A stretch of DNA of 7,253 nt. It comes from an uncultured bacterium (GTDB lineage Bacteria > Desulfobacterota > Desulfobulbia > Desulfobulbales > Desulfobulbaceae). A program made the position numbers and the translations under genes. Within the stretch, counting starts at the first letter, position 1. Each line of letters begins with the position of its first letter. The stretch is from assembly GCA_903896915.1 (NCBI GenBank), contig CAITZN010000543.1, positions 1-7,253 on the forward strand, given 5' to 3'. Positions 5,980-7,253 of this stretch are shown piece after piece. The notes under the pieces are model-generated. The model did no database searches and had not been told where the DNA came from. It worked only from the letters and a program-made list of their open reading frames with translations.

Positions 5980-7253
5980 ATGGGCGTTGCTGTCGATACT
6001 TCGCCGGCAATCCAGGCAGGTGAATTGCACGACCTCTTTTATCAACGGACACGGATTTGTTTGTGGCTGGGGGTGGTCTTTTTCTCCCTGTTCGCCTTGC
6101 TCGATTTCATCTGCTACCGTGTGGATTTCGCCCTTTTTTCCTCGTATCGCCTGGTTTCGGTGCTATTTTTTCTCTGCTGCCTGCAGGTTCTCGAATATCC
6201 CGAGTGCAAGGCCCACGCCCGGCCGATCATGTACACGGCCATGCTGCTCGGAGCCCTGGCTATTTCGTTGATGACGGTCAAGCTCGGCGGTTATACCTCA
6301 GATTATTACGTAGGTATCCTGCTGATGATCGCCGGAGGGTTCTCGGTTCTCCCTCTCAGTGTTGCTCAGGCGCTGCTCCTCGGTGGGGCAACTTATCTGG
6401 TATACGCCTTGATCGTATATTTCGGATCTCCCCCTTTGGACGACCGGGGCCTGATCTATCTGGTCAACAACAGCTTCTTCTTTTTTTCCATCGTTGTGGT
6501 TACCTCGGCACAGTGTTTCGATGAAATGCAGACTCTTCTTAAATCGTTGCGGGCGAAGAAAAATCTGCAGGCGATGAGCTATGAATTCAAGCACTACAAC
6601 GATAATCTGGAAGAACTCGTCAGGATGAGGATGGCCCTGCTCGAAGAGTCAGATCTCAAATTCTACGATCTGTATAACAGCATTCTCGATTTAGTGGTGC
6701 TGATCGATCGGGATAGCACCATCCGGATGGTCAACCTGCATGGCGCTGAGCTCCTTGAGGGGACACCGGAAGAGCTTGAGGGTAAACTGTTCACCGATTT
6801 CGTGGTGCCCGAGGAGCGGGAGGGGTTATGTGAAACAGTGATCAATCGTCTGCATCTGGGAGAAGAGATTTGGGGAGTGCAAATCCAGATGCGGACTAAC
6901 CAAGGTCGGAATTTTGAGGTGGAGTTAAGCGGCAACCAGGTTGATATGTCCGGGGGGGGCGAGCATTACCAGTTGATCATCCGGGATATCACTGCCACCA
7001 AGGAAATGGAAAGAAAGGTGCTGGAATCGATGCAATTGATCGATTCCTCAAGGCAGTCTGCAATTTTTGGACTGTCCCGCCTAGCCGAGTGCAGGGACGA
7101 GAACACCGGCGCCCATCTGCTTCGAATCAGGGAATACACTCGGATTCTTGCTGACGAACTCGCCGGAGAACCAGACTTCGAACATCTGGTCACCGCTGAC
7201 TTTGTCAAGGAAATCTGTCTGTCTTCGGTTCTTCACGATATCGGCAAGGTCGG
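5980..7253 (+). CDS. Membrane PAS/HD-GYP protein, probable c-di-GMP phosphodiesterase (C-terminus off window)
   Basis: The frame is open from ATG 5980 to the right edge, giving 424 codons. AAGGA at 5968-5972 lies inside the end of the methyltransferase gene, and only 3 bases separate that stop from this ATG, so the two are translationally coupled. Residues 1-25 are cytoplasmic. Six hydrophobic segments lie at about 26-47, 57-72, 84-101, 110-124, 126-148 and 158-177 and make a membrane sensor that I cannot assign to a named family. A charged helix at 180-225 leads to a PAS domain at 229-340 (LYNSILDLVVLIDRDSTI, ending IIRDITATKEME). An HD-GYP domain begins near 357, with the early ENTGAHLLRIREYT (374-387) and the HD dyad in VLHDIGKVG (417-425). 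The GYP motif would lie beyond the window. HD-GYP proteins break down c-di-GMP. A G8 run at 6952-6959 sits in the PAS domain. Membrane sensing of a signal is inference. Confidence 0.92.
   Translation, partial: MGVAVDTSPAIQAGELHDLFYQRTRICLWLGVVFFSLFALLDFICYRVDFALFSSYRLVSVLFFLCCLQVLEYPECKAHARPIMYTAMLLGALAISLMTVKLGGYTSDYYVGILLMIAGGFSVLPLSVAQALLLGGATYLVYALIVYFGSPPLDDRGLIYLVNNSFFFFSIVVVTSAQCFDEMQTLLKSLRAKKNLQAMSYEFKHYNDNLEELVRMRMALLEESDLKFYDLYNSILDLVVLIDRDSTIRMVNLHGAELLEGTPEELEGKLFTDFVVPEEREGLCETVINRLHLGEEIWGVQIQMRTNQGRNFEVELSGNQVDMSGGGEHYQLIIRDITATKEMERKVLESMQLIDSSRQSAIFGLSRLAECRDENTGAHLLRIREYTRILADELAGEPDFEHLVTADFVKEICLSSVLHDIGKV
6952..6959 (+). repeat. G8 homopolymer inside the HD-GYP gene
   Basis: Eight consecutive G residues encode three glycines (residues 325-327) near the end of the PAS domain. 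The present length keeps the HD-GYP domain in frame. Gain or loss of one G would frameshift before the catalytic domain, so the tract could act as a switch, or it could be a sequencing-error hotspot. Confidence 0.9.

Noticed and set aside
6057..6524. 155-residue plus-strand frame overlapping the start of the HD-GYP gene
   Set aside because: It is a shadow of the coupled membrane PAS/HD-GYP frame that starts at 5980 and has a ribosome-binding site and coherent domains.

Overview
The window reads as chromosomal DNA of a Gram-negative bacterium. An outer-membrane FadL-type barrel, a DUF4388 (PATAN) domain and a dense mix of cyclic-nucleotide-binding and HD-GYP signalling domains suggest a deltaproteobacterial (Desulfobacterota, perhaps Desulfuromonadales-like) genome. 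That placement is inference from gene content; there is no rRNA or other marker gene here. There is no tRNA, insertion sequence or CRISPR array.

Layout. Positions 1-1015 hold the first 338 codons of a minus-strand gene of unknown function that runs off the left edge. Positions 1016-1501 form a 486-base divergent intergenic region with only weak short ORFs. All convincing genes after it are on the plus strand: a 112-residue membrane protein (1502-1840); a 356-residue regulator with an N-terminal Cys-containing domain, a CRP-type cyclic-nucleotide-binding fold and a C-terminal DUF4388 domain (1925-2995, GTG start); a FadL/OmpP1 outer-membrane channel (3076-4383, TTG start); a 506-residue fusion of a cyclic-nucleotide-binding domain to a class I SAM-dependent methyltransferase resembling PhcB-type enzymes (4456-5976); and, 3 bases later, a six-helix membrane PAS/HD-GYP protein (5980 to beyond the right edge).

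How the genes may work together. The methyltransferase and HD-GYP genes are almost certainly co-transcribed and translationally coupled, and the FadL gene lies 72 bases upstream in the same direction with its own plausible promoter. One testable reading is a lipid-signal module. In it, a nucleotide-gated PhcB-like methyltransferase makes or modifies a fatty-acid-derived molecule, FadL carries it across the outer membrane, and the membrane PAS/HD-GYP protein turns a signal into c-di-GMP breakdown. The domains are visible in the sequence; their assembly into one circuit is inference. The two cyclic-nucleotide-binding domains differ at the key ligand-contacting arginine, which suggests they do not respond to the same ligand. 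Two poly-G runs (G7 at 1784-1790, G8 at 6952-6959) lie inside coding sequence and deserve a check for length variation.
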